Shown: positions 25,459-33,798 of the stretch, piece after piece
Position numbering within the stretch: the first letter of the stretch is position 1
How the letters are laid out: each line of letters begins with the position of its first letter
Source: Halobacteriales archaeon QS_4_66_20
Lineage (GTDB): Archaea; Halobacteriota; Halobacteria; Halobacteriales; Haloarculaceae
Reading direction: 5' to 3'
Assembly (NCBI GenBank): GCA_003021015.1
Contig: PXRK01000033.1
Coordinates: forward strand, 1 to 54,142
DNA: 54,142 nucleotides
The notes under the pieces: generated by a model
What the model saw: the letters and a program-made list of their open reading frames with translations, nothing else
Databases searched by the model: none
Told to the model about the DNA's origin: nothing
Made by a program: the position numbers and the translations under genes

Positions 25459-27396
25459 ATGGGAACGACTCAACGTCAGGAGAGTGCAAAGTTCGCCGTC
25501 GAGAACGTCGGCGGCATCAGCAGAACGGACGTAGAAATTCCACCGGGTGTTACGCTGCTCACCGGCAAGAATGCCACGAACCGAACCTCGTTCCTCCAAG
25601 CCATCATGGCTGCAATGGGAAGCACCCAGCCAACTCTCAAGGGTGACACCGACGAGGGACGTGTCGAGTTGACACTCGGGGATGAAACGTACACACGCAC
25701 GCTCACGCGCACTGGTGAGAATGGGGTCCGGTTCGAGGGAGAGCCATATCTGGCGAACGCGTCGGTCGCGGATCGCTTTGCCTTCTTACTGGAGACCAAC
25801 GACGCGCGGCGGGCAGTCGCAGGAGCCGAAGACCTCCGTGATCTCATCATGGAACCCATCGACGTCGAGGCCATCAAACAGTCGATTCGACAGCTCGAAC
25901 AGCGCAAGAACGGGATCAACGATCAACTCGCGACCATCGAATCGCGCAAGCAGGAACTCCCCGAACTCGAACAGCGCCGGACGACCCTCCAGAACCAAAT
26001 CGAGGACAAGCGGGACGAGCTCGCAGAACTGGAAAAGCGAATCGACGAGAGCAGTCGCGACATCGAGGAGAGCCGCGAAGAGAAAGCAGCACTCGAGGAG
26101 CGCCTCGACGAACTCCGGTCGACCCGCTCGGACCTCGACTCGGTGCGACGCTCTATCGAGTCCCAGGAACAGAGCATCACCTCGCTCAAACAGGAGCGCG
26201 CCGACATCGATGACGAGCTCGCGGACCTGCCCGACGCCCCCGTGGGTGAGGGCGACCACCTCGAGGACGACATCCAGCGCCTGCGCGAACGCCGCCAGCG
26301 TCTCAACACAGAGCTGTCTGACCTCCAGAGTCTCATCCAGTACAACGAGGAGCGTACCGAACAGGGCGACTTCGAAGTCGCTGCGGCTCTGGGGGACGAT
26401 GACGGAGCACTCACCGACGAACTCGTCGACGACCAGGTCGTCTGCTGGACGTGTGGCTCGACCGTCGACCGCGAACAGATCGACGCGACTGTCGAACAGC
26501 TCAAGAACCTCCACCAGGAGAAAACAAGCGAACTCAGCGACCTCAAGGACGAGCTCGATAAGCTCAAACGCAAACAGCGTGAAGCGACACGCCATCAGAA
26601 CCGTCGTGAGGACCTCCAACAGAATCTCGAGAAGATCAACGCGGAACTAGATCGACGGCAGGAAACACTCACGGAGCTGAGGGGCCGCCGTGAGGAACTC
26701 ACCGGCGAGATCGAACGTCTGGAGGCCAAGGTTGACGACCTCGAATCCGAAGAGTTCGACGAGGTACTGGAGCTCCACAGGGATGCCAATCAGCTGGAGT
26801 TCGACATCGACAGTCTCGAAGACGATCTCGAGGCGGTCAGCGAGAAGATCGCGGAAGTCGAAACGATGATCGAGGACGCCGAGGACCTCCGCGTAGAACG
26901 GGAAGAAGTGCTTGAGGACCTCGAGGCCGAGCGGACGAAAATCGACCGCATCGAAATGGAGGCCGTCGAGGAGTTCAACGAACACATGGACGCAGTCTTG
27001 GAGATGCTGAACTACGAGAACCTCGACCGGATCTGGATCGAGCGCGTCGAACGCACTGTCCGCGAGGGGCGCCAGACCGTCGACCGGACAGCGTTCGATC
27101 TCCACGTAGTCAGAACAACCGGGAGCGGCGTCGCGTACGAGGACACTGTCGATCACCTCAGCGAGAGCGAGCGCGAGGTAACAGGACTCGTGTTCGCGCT
27201 GGCGGGCTATCTCGTCCACGACCTCCACGAGGACGTGCCGTTCATGCTGCTTGACTCCCTGGAAGCCATCGATGCCGACCGCATCGCTGCACTGGTTGAC
27301 TACATCGCCGACTACGCGAAGTACTTGGTGGTCGCGCTGCTGGAGGAAGACGCCCGTGCGCTTGACGCCGACTACCACCGCGTGACGGAGATCTGA
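25459..27396 (+). CDS. Archaea-specific SMC-related ATPase (Sph-type)
   Basis: A 645-residue SMC/Rad50-like protein. The N-terminal ATPase half has a variant P-loop TGKNATNRTS (residues 35-44) characteristic of this haloarchaeal family. Two long coiled-coil arms (about 135-300 and 335-520) flank a zinc-hook-like CWTC at Cys329 and Cys332. The C-terminal half has the ABC signature region LSESEREVTGLVFALAGYL and Walker B FMLLDSLEAID. Related genes sit beside rdfA in haloarchaea and belong to a locus affecting cell shape in Haloferax volcanii. It is followed 39 bp later by rdfA, so a two-gene operon is likely. The pair lies between inverted family B repeats next to an IS, suggesting lateral spread. 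Confidence 0.85.
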   Translation: MGTTQRQESAKFAVENVGGISRTDVEIPPGVTLLTGKNATNRTSFLQAIMAAMGSTQPTLKGDTDEGRVELTLGDETYTRTLTRTGENGVRFEGEPYLANASVADRFAFLLETNDARRAVAGAEDLRDLIMEPIDVEAIKQSIRQLEQRKNGINDQLATIESRKQELPELEQRRTTLQNQIEDKRDELAELEKRIDESSRDIEESREEKAALEERLDELRSTRSDLDSVRRSIESQEQSITSLKQERADIDDELADLPDAPVGEGDHLEDDIQRLRERRQRLNTELSDLQSLIQYNEERTEQGDFEVAAALGDDDGALTDELVDDQVVCWTCGSTVDREQIDATVEQLKNLHQEKTSELSDLKDELDKLKRKQREATRHQNRREDLQQNLEKINAELDRRQETLTELRGRREELTGEIERLEAKVDDLESEEFDEVLELHRDANQLEFDIDSLEDDLEAVSEKIAEVETMIEDAEDLRVEREEVLEDLEAERTKIDRIEMEAVEEFNEHMDAVLEMLNYENLDRIWIERVERTVREGRQTVDRTAFDLHVVRTTGSGVAYEDTVDHLSESEREVTGLVFALAGYLVHDLHEDVPFMLLDSLEAIDADRIAALVDYIADYAKYLVVALLEEDARALDADYHRVTEI

Positions 27397-27435
27397 GTAG
27401 TTCCATGCGCACCCTACAGTACGGAGGCGAAGAAG

Positions 27436-28068
27436 ATGGCTGAGGACGCCGATAGCCGGCCGTCGAGCAAGGTCGCGCGGCTCCTCGAGGAGTACGATAT
27501 CGAGGGCCTGGGTGCGGAACTCGAAGCCCGCTGGACCGCCGACGGCGACCAGCGGATGAGCCTGCGAGACCTCGCCGACTCCTTCAACAAGCGTCTGCTC
27601 GAAGTACAGCTCAGGGTTGCCGGGTTGGACGCCTTAGAGCAGGATGTCCAGCGGACCTACCGGAACCTCACCGGCGAGGACGTCACCGTTGGCGTCCAGA
27701 CGGACACACGCACCCGACTCGAACAGAACGGGATCGACGTCGAGGAGCTGGAACGGGACTTCGTTACCTACCAGGCGATCCGCTCGTATCTCACGGAGTT
27801 CCGTGACGCTGTGTACGAAGGCCCCGCTGACGAGGAAAAAATACAGGCCGATCAGGAGACGATACAGCGACTTGCCAGCCGGACGCTATCAGTCACGGAG
27901 GACCGACTACAGACACTCAGGGAAACTGATCGGCTGGACGTTGGAGAGTTCGAAGTCCTGTTAGATCTGCAGGTGGTCTGTCAATCGTGTGGCACCCAGT
28001 ATTCCGTCGACCAGTTGCTCGAAGAAGGCGGCTGTGACTGCCAAGGTGAGAGGGAACACGCTCGCTAG
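27436..28068 (+). CDS. rdfA: Rod-determining factor RdfA family protein
   Basis: A 210-residue protein beginning RPSSKVARLLEEYDIEGLGAELEARW, then a helical middle rich in heptads (residues 40-175). It ends with a zinc-ribbon-like CQSCGTQYSVDQLLEEGGCDC, typical of the haloarchaeal RdfA family. RdfA of Haloferax volcanii is required for rod morphology; proteins of this family are encoded next to SMC-related ATPases as here. Whether this copy is the housekeeping one or an extra mobile copy cannot be told from the window, though the flanking repeats favour the latter. No ddfA homologue is present. Confidence 0.82.
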   Translation: MAEDADSRPSSKVARLLEEYDIEGLGAELEARWTADGDQRMSLRDLADSFNKRLLEVQLRVAGLDALEQDVQRTYRNLTGEDVTVGVQTDTRTRLEQNGIDVEELERDFVTYQAIRSYLTEFRDAVYEGPADEEKIQADQETIQRLASRTLSVTEDRLQTLRETDRLDVGEFEVLLDLQVVCQSCGTQYSVDQLLEEGGCDCQGEREHAR

Positions 28069-28117
28069 CGAAGGTGCGTTGGCTCATACTGAGGATACTT
28101 CCCGAGATTCAGGGGTG

Positions 28118-28230
28118 TCATAGTGATTGTTGGGACTCGTTACCGCCGGGGAGCCACAATTCGTGGGCCTCAGCCCGCGAAACAACCGTTCGTGTGACGT
28201 GGTTCCGAAAATAATCGTAACAATCACCAC
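28118..28230 (-). repeat. Family B MITE-like element
   Basis: 113 bp bounded by CATAGTGATTGTTG and CGTAACAATCAC, imperfect terminal inverted repeats. It is the inverted partner of the truncated copy at 24263-24357. It is non-coding and sits 49 bp after the rdfA stop, between rdfA and the convergent FGGY kinase. Confidence 0.8.
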
Positions 28231-28279
28231 CGGATAGTCGGTGTCGGTCCGCGTTAACGCTTCGGAAGTCGCCTCGCCG

Positions 28280-29728
28280 TCAGTACAGCTCGACGACCGA
28301 GCGCCATCGGTTGACGTACTCCCGTCGCTGCTCCTCGTAGATCCCTCCGACGTCAGGGTCGGGCTCGATCCGTCGCTGGACGCCCAGCAAGCGGTCGCTG
28401 GCCTCGGTCGCGTCGTCGTACAGCGAGGTGATCAGCGCCGGTGGGATGAGCTGGCCGGCCGTCGTCCGGGGTTTCATCTTCCGGATCGGCCGGTCCCAGA
28501 TCGAGGCCCGGAGGTCGTACCACCACTCGACGGGGTCCTCGCCGGTCGCGGACCGCTCGCTCATCATCCGGACCTCGTCGATCGCCGTCCCGAACAGCTC
28601 CTCGAAGATGCTGATGTAGTTGTGCTCGGCCAGGGCGACGCCAGTGGTGATCCCGCGGGCGAACCGCCCGATCACGTCCTCCGAGGAGAGATCGCCGTCG
28701 TGGGTCATACCGAGCACGGAGTTGCCGATCTCCGGGTCGAAAAACGGGCTCCGGTTGCCCTGCAGGAACACCTGGTACTCCTCGCCGGGCGGCGTCTCGC
28801 GCGCGAGTTCGAGCCCGCGCTCGGGCGAGCAGTCGAACAGCCGGTCGCAGAACCACTCGAAGACGACGCCGGTGTCGAAGGAGGCGCCGGGCAGGTACCC
28901 CTCGATGGGATGGCGGTGGTAGTACAGCGCCTCGTGGGGTTCGATCGTCTCCGAGACGTACTTGACGACGCTGGTCGCCCCCGAGGTGATACAGAAGTCG
29001 CCGGGTTCGAGACAGCCGTTGGCCAGCGCGGTCGCCCCGCCGTCGGTCAGCCCCTGGTACAGCTTGGTGCCCGCGAACCCGGTCCGTTCGGCGAGTTCGC
29101 CGCTCGCCACGCCGATGTACGAGCCCGGGGGCCGGATCGTCGGGAACAGCTCCCGCGGCAGGTCGAGCGCCTCGAACAGCGGGTCGTACCACTCCGGCAT
29201 CGCCGGCCTGACGTCCGCACCGAACTTCAAGGCGTTCGTCCAGTCGATCTCGACGTTGCGCCACCGCGTCGACCGGCCGTACCGGAGCCGGTAGAGCAGC
29301 CACGTCGTCGGTGGCAGCACCCACTCGGCGTCGGTGAACCGATCGGGGTGTTCCTCCCGTAGCTTCAGCAGTTTGGGGAGTGGCCCCGTCGCCGAGAGCG
29401 CGATGTTCCGGTTCTGGAGGTCGCTGGCGACCGCCCGGTCGATCCGCTCGGCGTACGCCGGCGCGGTCTCGTAGAACATCTGCGGGGGAAAGATCGGCTC
29501 GCCCGTCCCGTCGACGACCAGTAGCGTCCCGGACGTGCTCGCCACCGAACAGATCCCCTCGTCGGGTAACGGGGGTGCCGCCCGCCGCAACGCCCGCTCC
29601 CAGCCGACCGCCGTCTGATCCTCGATCGTCACCTCGCCGCTGTCCAGCAACGTCCCCGCCGTGTCGTAGCGATCGACCCGCACCTCGGAGGTCCCCAGGT
29701 GGATCCCGATGAGCTGTGGGTCGGTCAT
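28280..29728 (-). CDS. FGGY-family carbohydrate kinase
   Basis: A 482-residue FGGY kinase with the two actin-like domains. The N-terminal phosphate-1 loop reads IGIHLGTSEVRV. The domain II ATP region reads YQGLTDGGATALANG and CITSGATSVVKY (phosphate-2), and the C-terminal region includes FARGITTGVALAEHNY. It phosphorylates a sugar or sugar acid with ATP; it is closest in style to xylulokinase-like members but the substrate is not deducible. The upstream neighbour on the same strand is an IclR regulator (218-bp gap). A TATA-like TTTATG near 29753 lies 27 bp before the start. It may stand in for the broken second kinase at 37061. Confidence 0.85.
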   Translation of the reverse strand: MTDPQLIGIHLGTSEVRVDRYDTAGTLLDSGEVTIEDQTAVGWERALRRAAPPLPDEGICSVASTSGTLLVVDGTGEPIFPPQMFYETAPAYAERIDRAVASDLQNRNIALSATGPLPKLLKLREEHPDRFTDAEWVLPPTTWLLYRLRYGRSTRWRNVEIDWTNALKFGADVRPAMPEWYDPLFEALDLPRELFPTIRPPGSYIGVASGELAERTGFAGTKLYQGLTDGGATALANGCLEPGDFCITSGATSVVKYVSETIEPHEALYYHRHPIEGYLPGASFDTGVVFEWFCDRLFDCSPERGLELARETPPGEEYQVFLQGNRSPFFDPEIGNSVLGMTHDGDLSSEDVIGRFARGITTGVALAEHNYISIFEELFGTAIDEVRMMSERSATGEDPVEWWYDLRASIWDRPIRKMKPRTTAGQLIPPALITSLYDDATEASDRLLGVQRRIEPDPDVGGIYEEQRREYVNRWRSVVELY

Positions 29729-29946
29729 GCCTCCCCTCGCGCCGCCACTCTCATAAACGCGTCGCCGTTTTCACGGTCCTGCCGCCAATCGTTCTCTATA
29801 ATTGAAGGGAAAAATTGATCCGAAAATCGCCTATCGACCTCTCATTGCCGTGTATTTCGGGTTATTCTCACTGACGGCGTATTTTGATGAGTAGAACAGT
29901 CTACCAGAAATAAAGAACGAGATAGGTACGCTGGTGCCGACGGGGA

Positions 29947-30708
29947 TCAGGTGTGGGTGATGTTGAGTTCGATGACGTTGGCGGTGCTCCGGACGAGGTC
30001 GGGCATCTCGTCGGTGAACCGGTCGTCGCGCATGCGGCCGGTCGGCGCGGAGACGCTGATCGCTCCCTCGACGGTCCCGTCGGCGACGATCGGCGCCCCG
30101 ACGCACCGGAGGCCGGTCATCCGCTCCTCGTCGTCGAGGGAGTACCCCTGCGAGCGGACCGCCTCAAGGTGGTCGAACAGCGCCGCCTCGTCTGTGATTG
30201 TCTCGGGTGTGCGCGCCGCGAGGCCGTGGTGGTCGAGGATCTCCCGCACCCGCTCATCGGGGAGGTGTGCGAGGATCGCCTTCCCGTGGGCGGTCACGTG
30301 GAGGGGACAGCGGTAGCCGGCGTGGGTATCGAGCGCCACCGCCTGGCTCCCCTTCGAGCGCTGGAGGTACACGCCGAGCCCGTGCTCCTCGGTCACCAGG
30401 CTCGCCATCTCGCCGGTTTGCTCGGCCAGCCTGTCCATCTCCGGCTCAGCCACGCGGTACAGCTCCTGCCGGTTCCGGACGTACCCCCCATACTCCAGGA
30501 ACCTGAGTCCGAGCCTGTACTCGGTCCCCTCCCGCACCACGAACTCGTCCTCCCGGAGCGTGCTCAGGTGGTTGTGGACCGTGCTTTTACCCATGTCGAG
30601 CGCCGTGGCGAGTTCTGTCACCCCGGCGCCGTTTCGCTCCTTGATCGCCTCCAGGAGCCGGAACGTCTTCCGGCTCGTTTCCACCGGATGTTTCGCCTCG
30701 CGTGCCAT
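29947..30708 (-). CDS. IclR-family transcriptional regulator
   Basis: A 253-residue IclR protein: winged HTH (TSRKTFRLLEAI...GVTELATALDMGKSTVHNHLSTLREDEFV) at residues 10-62 and an effector-binding GAF-like domain with the HVTAHGKAILAHLP motif near residue 140. IclR proteins in haloarchaea control sugar catabolic genes such as xylose or deoxyribose pathways. The ATG at 30708 begins the family (an upstream ATG would add five Cys-containing residues). It is likely autoregulated: a TATA box (30731-30740) and an inverted repeat directly upstream. It probably controls the kinase downstream and perhaps the dehydrogenase genes. Confidence 0.88.
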   Translation of the reverse strand: MAREAKHPVETSRKTFRLLEAIKERNGAGVTELATALDMGKSTVHNHLSTLREDEFVVREGTEYRLGLRFLEYGGYVRNRQELYRVAEPEMDRLAEQTGEMASLVTEEHGLGVYLQRSKGSQAVALDTHAGYRCPLHVTAHGKAILAHLPDERVREILDHHGLAARTPETITDEAALFDHLEAVRSQGYSLDDEERMTGLRCVGAPIVADGTVEGAISVSAPTGRMRDDRFTDEMPDLVRSTANVIELNITHT

Positions 30709-30730
30709 GCACGTGCATGACACTCCCGAC

Positions 30731-30759
30731 GTAAATAGCTTGTTCTCTTTTACAGAACA
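30731..30759 (-). promoter_or_regulatory. Promoter and candidate operator of the first IclR gene
   Basis: GCTATTTACG on the minus strand is centred 27 bp before the ATG. Immediately upstream TGTTCT-N7-AGAACA (30741-30759) forms an inverted repeat. A related perfect 17-bp palindrome GTTCTCTCAGAGAGAAC lies at 30863-30879. Both share the GTTCTCT half-site and are plausible IclR binding sites. Confidence 0.5.
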
Positions 30760-31501
30760 GTGGTGATGATGGACAGAACTACGGCGAAAATCACCAAGAT
30801 GGTGTCTGAAGTTCTGATGAGCTGATTTTCGGGACGTACCGGGGAATTTGTGGGAATAGATCGTTCTCTCAGAGAGAACAGCCGGACGGCTGCCGGCCGC
30901 CAGCGGATCGACGCAGGAACGAGCAGGCAGACGGTCGGTGTCGGCTCTCGCCTGTGGGAGTGGCTGTATAGTATCGACAGTCCCGCGTCGTGACTGCCGT
31001 GATTCTTTTTCGGCATGCCGTCAAAATATCGGTGGGCAGGGGTGCGAACCGGCCAATCCCCGACAGCCCCCGCGCGCTCGGCTCGGGGGCACAGGAAGAC
31101 TCGCTTCGCTCGTCTTGCAAGCACCCGCTCGCGTTGCTCGCGGGTACCTCGCTGCGCGCTTCCCTCACTTCGCTCGGTCCAGTGCTTACGTCGGCCGCCG
31201 TCGCCGAGCGCACGGCCCCTGTCAACCCACCCAGACGAGAGCCACACACCTCCCCAGCCTATTGCGCTTCTCGTCGTTCACTTCGCTCACTCCTGCGATG
31301 CTCATCCCTCGCGGCGGGACCGCGCTTCACGGCTCGCTGTGCTCGCCGTTCCGCATCGAGGCCTCTCTCCGGTCGGCCTCGCACCGCACGGAGGCGCGGT
31401 CGCACGCGCCTTGCGGTTGGCCGGGAGCGCGTGCCGAGCGAATGCGAGGCCGCGCAACCCGGGGAAGGGCAGGCCTGGGTTGGTCCCTGGCGGATGAAGG
31501 G

Positions 31502-31591
31502 CGAGGATCGTTGGCGTTCATGCAGTCGCCTGAGCAGGCACTATTCGAGCGAAGCGAGAATATCCTGCTCAGCGACCGCCAACGATCCGAG
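31502..31591. repeat. Two-stage long hairpin
   Basis: GGATCGTTGGCG (31505-31516) pairs perfectly with 31577-31588. Inside it, GTCGCCTGAGCAGG (31525-31538) pairs with 31564-31576 with one bulged base. The apex contains TTCGAGCGAAGCGAGAA. The arrangement resembles a mobile-element end or a structured RNA. Confidence 0.65.
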
Positions 31592-31694
31592 GGCTTCCAG
31601 TCTTGTTTGTGAAAGCAATCGTTCCGCTGACCTTGTCAAATGATAAGATACGCAGGCACAGTGTGGATCGCTACTTCAGTCTGAACGATTCTAT

Positions 31695-31735
31695 GACACG
31701 CTATTCACGGGCTAAAAAGTCACGCACGACCGTAT
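31695..31735 (-). repeat. Solitary family A element end at the E1beta stop
   Basis: Reading out of the gene, TACGGTCGTGCGTGACTTTTTAGCCCGTGAATAG follows the stop. The TIR (31720-31735) is identical to the family A consensus, and the stop codon TGA overlaps its first base. The opposite end is not found upstream. Confidence 0.65.
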
Positions 31736-32727
31736 CAGGCGAGGGTCAGAATGGCGTCAACGATATCATCGGTGTCGACGAGGATCTCGTTTTCCAGCGA
31801 CGGGCTGAACGGCGTGGGAACGTCGGGGATGCCGAGGCGCTGGACGGGGAAGTCGAGGTCGAAAAACGCCTCCTCGGAGACGTCGGCGGCGATCTGTGAC
31901 TGGGTGCCGTACGATAGCGGCGTGTCGTCGACGACGACACAGCGGCCGGTCTTGCGGGCGCTCGCGGCGATCGTCTCGGTATCCAGCGGCGAGATGGTCC
32001 GCGGATTGACGACCTCGACGCTGATCCCCTCCTCGCCGAGCTGTTCGGCGGCTTCCAGGGCGTTCCACAGCTGGGCCTGGGTCGCGACGACGGTGACGTC
32101 CTCGCCCTCGCGCTCGACGGCCGCCTCCCCGATCTCGAAGGTGTAGTCCTCGACGGGCACCTGGCCGGTCTTGTTGTAGACACCGCCGTGTTCGAACAGC
32201 ATGATCGGGTCGTTCGAACGGATGGCCGCCTTGAACAGCCCCTTCGTGTCCTCGGGGGTCGAGGTACAGACGACCTTCAGGCCGGGGATGGCGGCGAGCC
32301 AGTGGTGCAACGCCTGGGAGTGCTGGGCGGCGGCGTTGGCGCCCATCACGTTTTTCGTGCGGATCACCAGCGGCAGGTCGAGCTTGCCGCCGAACATGTA
32401 GCGCATCTTCGCGACCTGGTTGAGCAGCTGGTCGCCCGCGACGCCGAGGAAGCCACAGTACATGATCTCGACGACGGGCCGCATCCCGGTGGCGGCCGCC
32501 CCGAGCGCCGAGCCGACGATCGACACCTCGCTGATCGGGGTGTTCCGGACGCGCTCGCGGCCGTACTTCTCGTCGAGCCCCTTGAGGATGTTCGAGGTGC
32601 CACCGCGGCCGTGGACGTCGATCCCCTGAATGTACACCCGCTCGTCGCGCTCCATCTCCTCGTCGAGCGTCTGATTGATCACGTCGCGCACTGCCATCTC
32701 CTCGGTCTCCCGCGAGGCGAGGCTCAT
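31735..32727 (-). CDS. 2-oxoacid (acetoin/pyruvate-type) dehydrogenase E1 beta subunit
   Basis: A 330-residue transketolase-type E1beta. It has VRDVINQTLDEEMERDERVYIQG, the ThDP-contacting RVRNTPISEVSIVGSALGAA, the MRYMFGGK and VVCTSTPEDTKGL segments, and the C-terminal transketolase domain with VVNPRTISPLDTETI. With the alpha subunit it decarboxylates a 2-oxoacid and transfers the acyl group to lipoyl-E2. The start overlaps the E1alpha stop (ATGA, 32724-32727), so they are translationally coupled. The GGTSNILKGL stretch resembles acetoin-dehydrogenase-type E1beta more than pyruvate dehydrogenase; the substrate is likely set by the island's pathway. Confidence 0.88.
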   Translation of the reverse strand: MSLASRETEEMAVRDVINQTLDEEMERDERVYIQGIDVHGRGGTSNILKGLDEKYGRERVRNTPISEVSIVGSALGAAATGMRPVVEIMYCGFLGVAGDQLLNQVAKMRYMFGGKLDLPLVIRTKNVMGANAAAQHSQALHHWLAAIPGLKVVCTSTPEDTKGLFKAAIRSNDPIMLFEHGGVYNKTGQVPVEDYTFEIGEAAVEREGEDVTVVATQAQLWNALEAAEQLGEEGISVEVVNPRTISPLDTETIAASARKTGRCVVVDDTPLSYGTQSQIAADVSEEAFFDLDFPVQRLGIPDVPTPFSPSLENEILVDTDDIVDAILTLA

Positions 32728-33734
32728 CGGTGGTCACCTCCGTCGGCGTAGAGCCCCTCGTAAGCCTGCTGGGGATCGGGCATCGGACTCTCGCGTGCGA
32801 ACTCGATGGCCTCGTCGAGTTCGGTTTCGACGCCGGCCTGCATGGCCGCCCACTCGTCGGCGGTGAGCACGCCCTCGTCGATGAGCCTCTCGGGGTACGT
32901 CTCGACGGGATCTTTCGACTTCCAGTGCTCGTACTCGCCGTCGTCGCGGTAGAACTCGCTGTCGCCCTCGTGGTGGCCCTCGAAGCGGTAGCCGACGCAC
33001 TCGACCAGCGACGGCCCCTCGCCGTGCCGGGCGCGCTCGACGGCCCGCGCCGCCGCGTCGTAGACCGCCTCGACGTCCATCCCGTCGACCTGCTCACGGT
33101 GGGCGCCGTACGGTTCCCCGTAGATCGTCAGGTCGTCGTGGGTCGAGGGCGGGTGCTGCTCGTCGATCCCGCTCATCTCGCCGTACTGGTTGTTCTCGAC
33201 GATCCCGATCAGCGGGAGGTCCCAGATGGCCGCCTGGTTGAACGACTCGTGGAACGCCCCCTCAGAGAGTGCGCCGTCGCCGAAGAAGGCGACCGCGACC
33301 TGGTCGGTCCCGCGCATCTTCGAGGACAGCGCCGCCCCCGTCGCGATGGGAACGCCGCCGGCGACGATGCCGTTCGCGCCCAGCATCCCGGCCTCGACGT
33401 CCGCGATGTGCATCGAGCCGCCCTTGCCGTTGCAGTAGCCGGTCTCCTTGCCGTAGATCTCGGCGGCCATCCTGGCCGTGTCGAGCCCGCGGGCGATGCA
33501 GTGGCCGTGGCCGCGGTGCGTGCTCGTCAGGTAGTCGCGGTCCTCGAGGACCTGGCAGACCCCGGTCGCCATCGCCTCCTGTCCGATGTAGAGGTGCAGG
33601 AACCCGGGGATCTCCGCGTCCGCGAAGTTGTCCCGCATCCGGGACTCGAACTCGCGGATCCGGAGCATCGTCTCCAGCATCTCGACGCGCTCCTCGTCGG
33701 TCGGTTGCGTTCGCTGGTCTGCTTGCTCGCTCAT
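32724..33734 (-). CDS. 2-oxoacid (acetoin/pyruvate-type) dehydrogenase E1 alpha subunit
   Basis: A 336-residue ThDP-dependent E1alpha. The start region MLRIREFESRMRDNFADAEIPGFLHLYIGQEA and the STHRGHGHCIARG segment are typical. The ThDP/Mg2+ motif is GDGALSEGAFHESFNQAAIWDLPLIGIVENN (GDG...NN) around residues 160-190. EFYRDDGEYEHW is the regulatory-loop region. It pairs with the E1beta encoded immediately downstream. Its own TATA box lies 30 bp upstream, and a solitary family A repeat end separates it from the E2 gene. Confidence 0.9.
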   Translation of the reverse strand: MSEQADQRTQPTDEERVEMLETMLRIREFESRMRDNFADAEIPGFLHLYIGQEAMATGVCQVLEDRDYLTSTHRGHGHCIARGLDTARMAAEIYGKETGYCNGKGGSMHIADVEAGMLGANGIVAGGVPIATGAALSSKMRGTDQVAVAFFGDGALSEGAFHESFNQAAIWDLPLIGIVENNQYGEMSGIDEQHPPSTHDDLTIYGEPYGAHREQVDGMDVEAVYDAAARAVERARHGEGPSLVECVGYRFEGHHEGDSEFYRDDGEYEHWKSKDPVETYPERLIDEGVLTADEWAAMQAGVETELDEAIEFARESPMPDPQQAYEGLYADGGDHR

Positions 33735-33760
33735 ACACTTTAAACACGTTATTGCAGAAG

Positions 33761-33767
33761 TATAAAT
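33761..33767 (-). promoter_or_regulatory. E1alpha promoter (TATA box)
   Basis: ATTTATA on the minus strand (33761-33767) is centred 30 bp before the ATG at 33734, giving the E1 genes a promoter separate from E2. Confidence 0.5.
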
Positions 33768-33777
33768 CTGCAGGATA

Positions 33778-33793
33778 TCACGAACGACCGTAT
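33778..33793 (-). repeat. Solitary family A element end between E2 and E1alpha
   Basis: TCACGAACGACCGTAT differs from the family A terminal repeat by one base and ends 6 bp from the E2 stop codon. No partner end is present between the two genes. Confidence 0.55.
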
Positions 33794-33798
33794 CAGCG

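Larger units (their letters stand above)
30709..31734. other. 1-kb non-coding GC-rich region with many hairpins
   Basis: No frame here has haloarchaeal coding character. After the IclR control sites, the stretch 31060-31320 carries a chain of short hairpins with TCGCTTCGCTC-type loops, such as AAGAC/GTCTT around 31098-31117 and ACCCGC/GCGGGT around 31123-31145. A long two-stage palindrome follows at 31502-31591. It ends with a family A repeat end that abuts the E1beta stop. The part near 31183 (GTGCTTACGTCG) recurs in the cloverleaf element near 3357. Confidence 0.6.

Noticed and set aside
24263-28230. SMC-related protein plus RdfA as a classical anti-phage SMC system such as Wadjet or Zorya
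   Set aside because: No JetA/B/D-type partners or nuclease gene are present, and both proteins match the haloarchaeal cell-shape families better.
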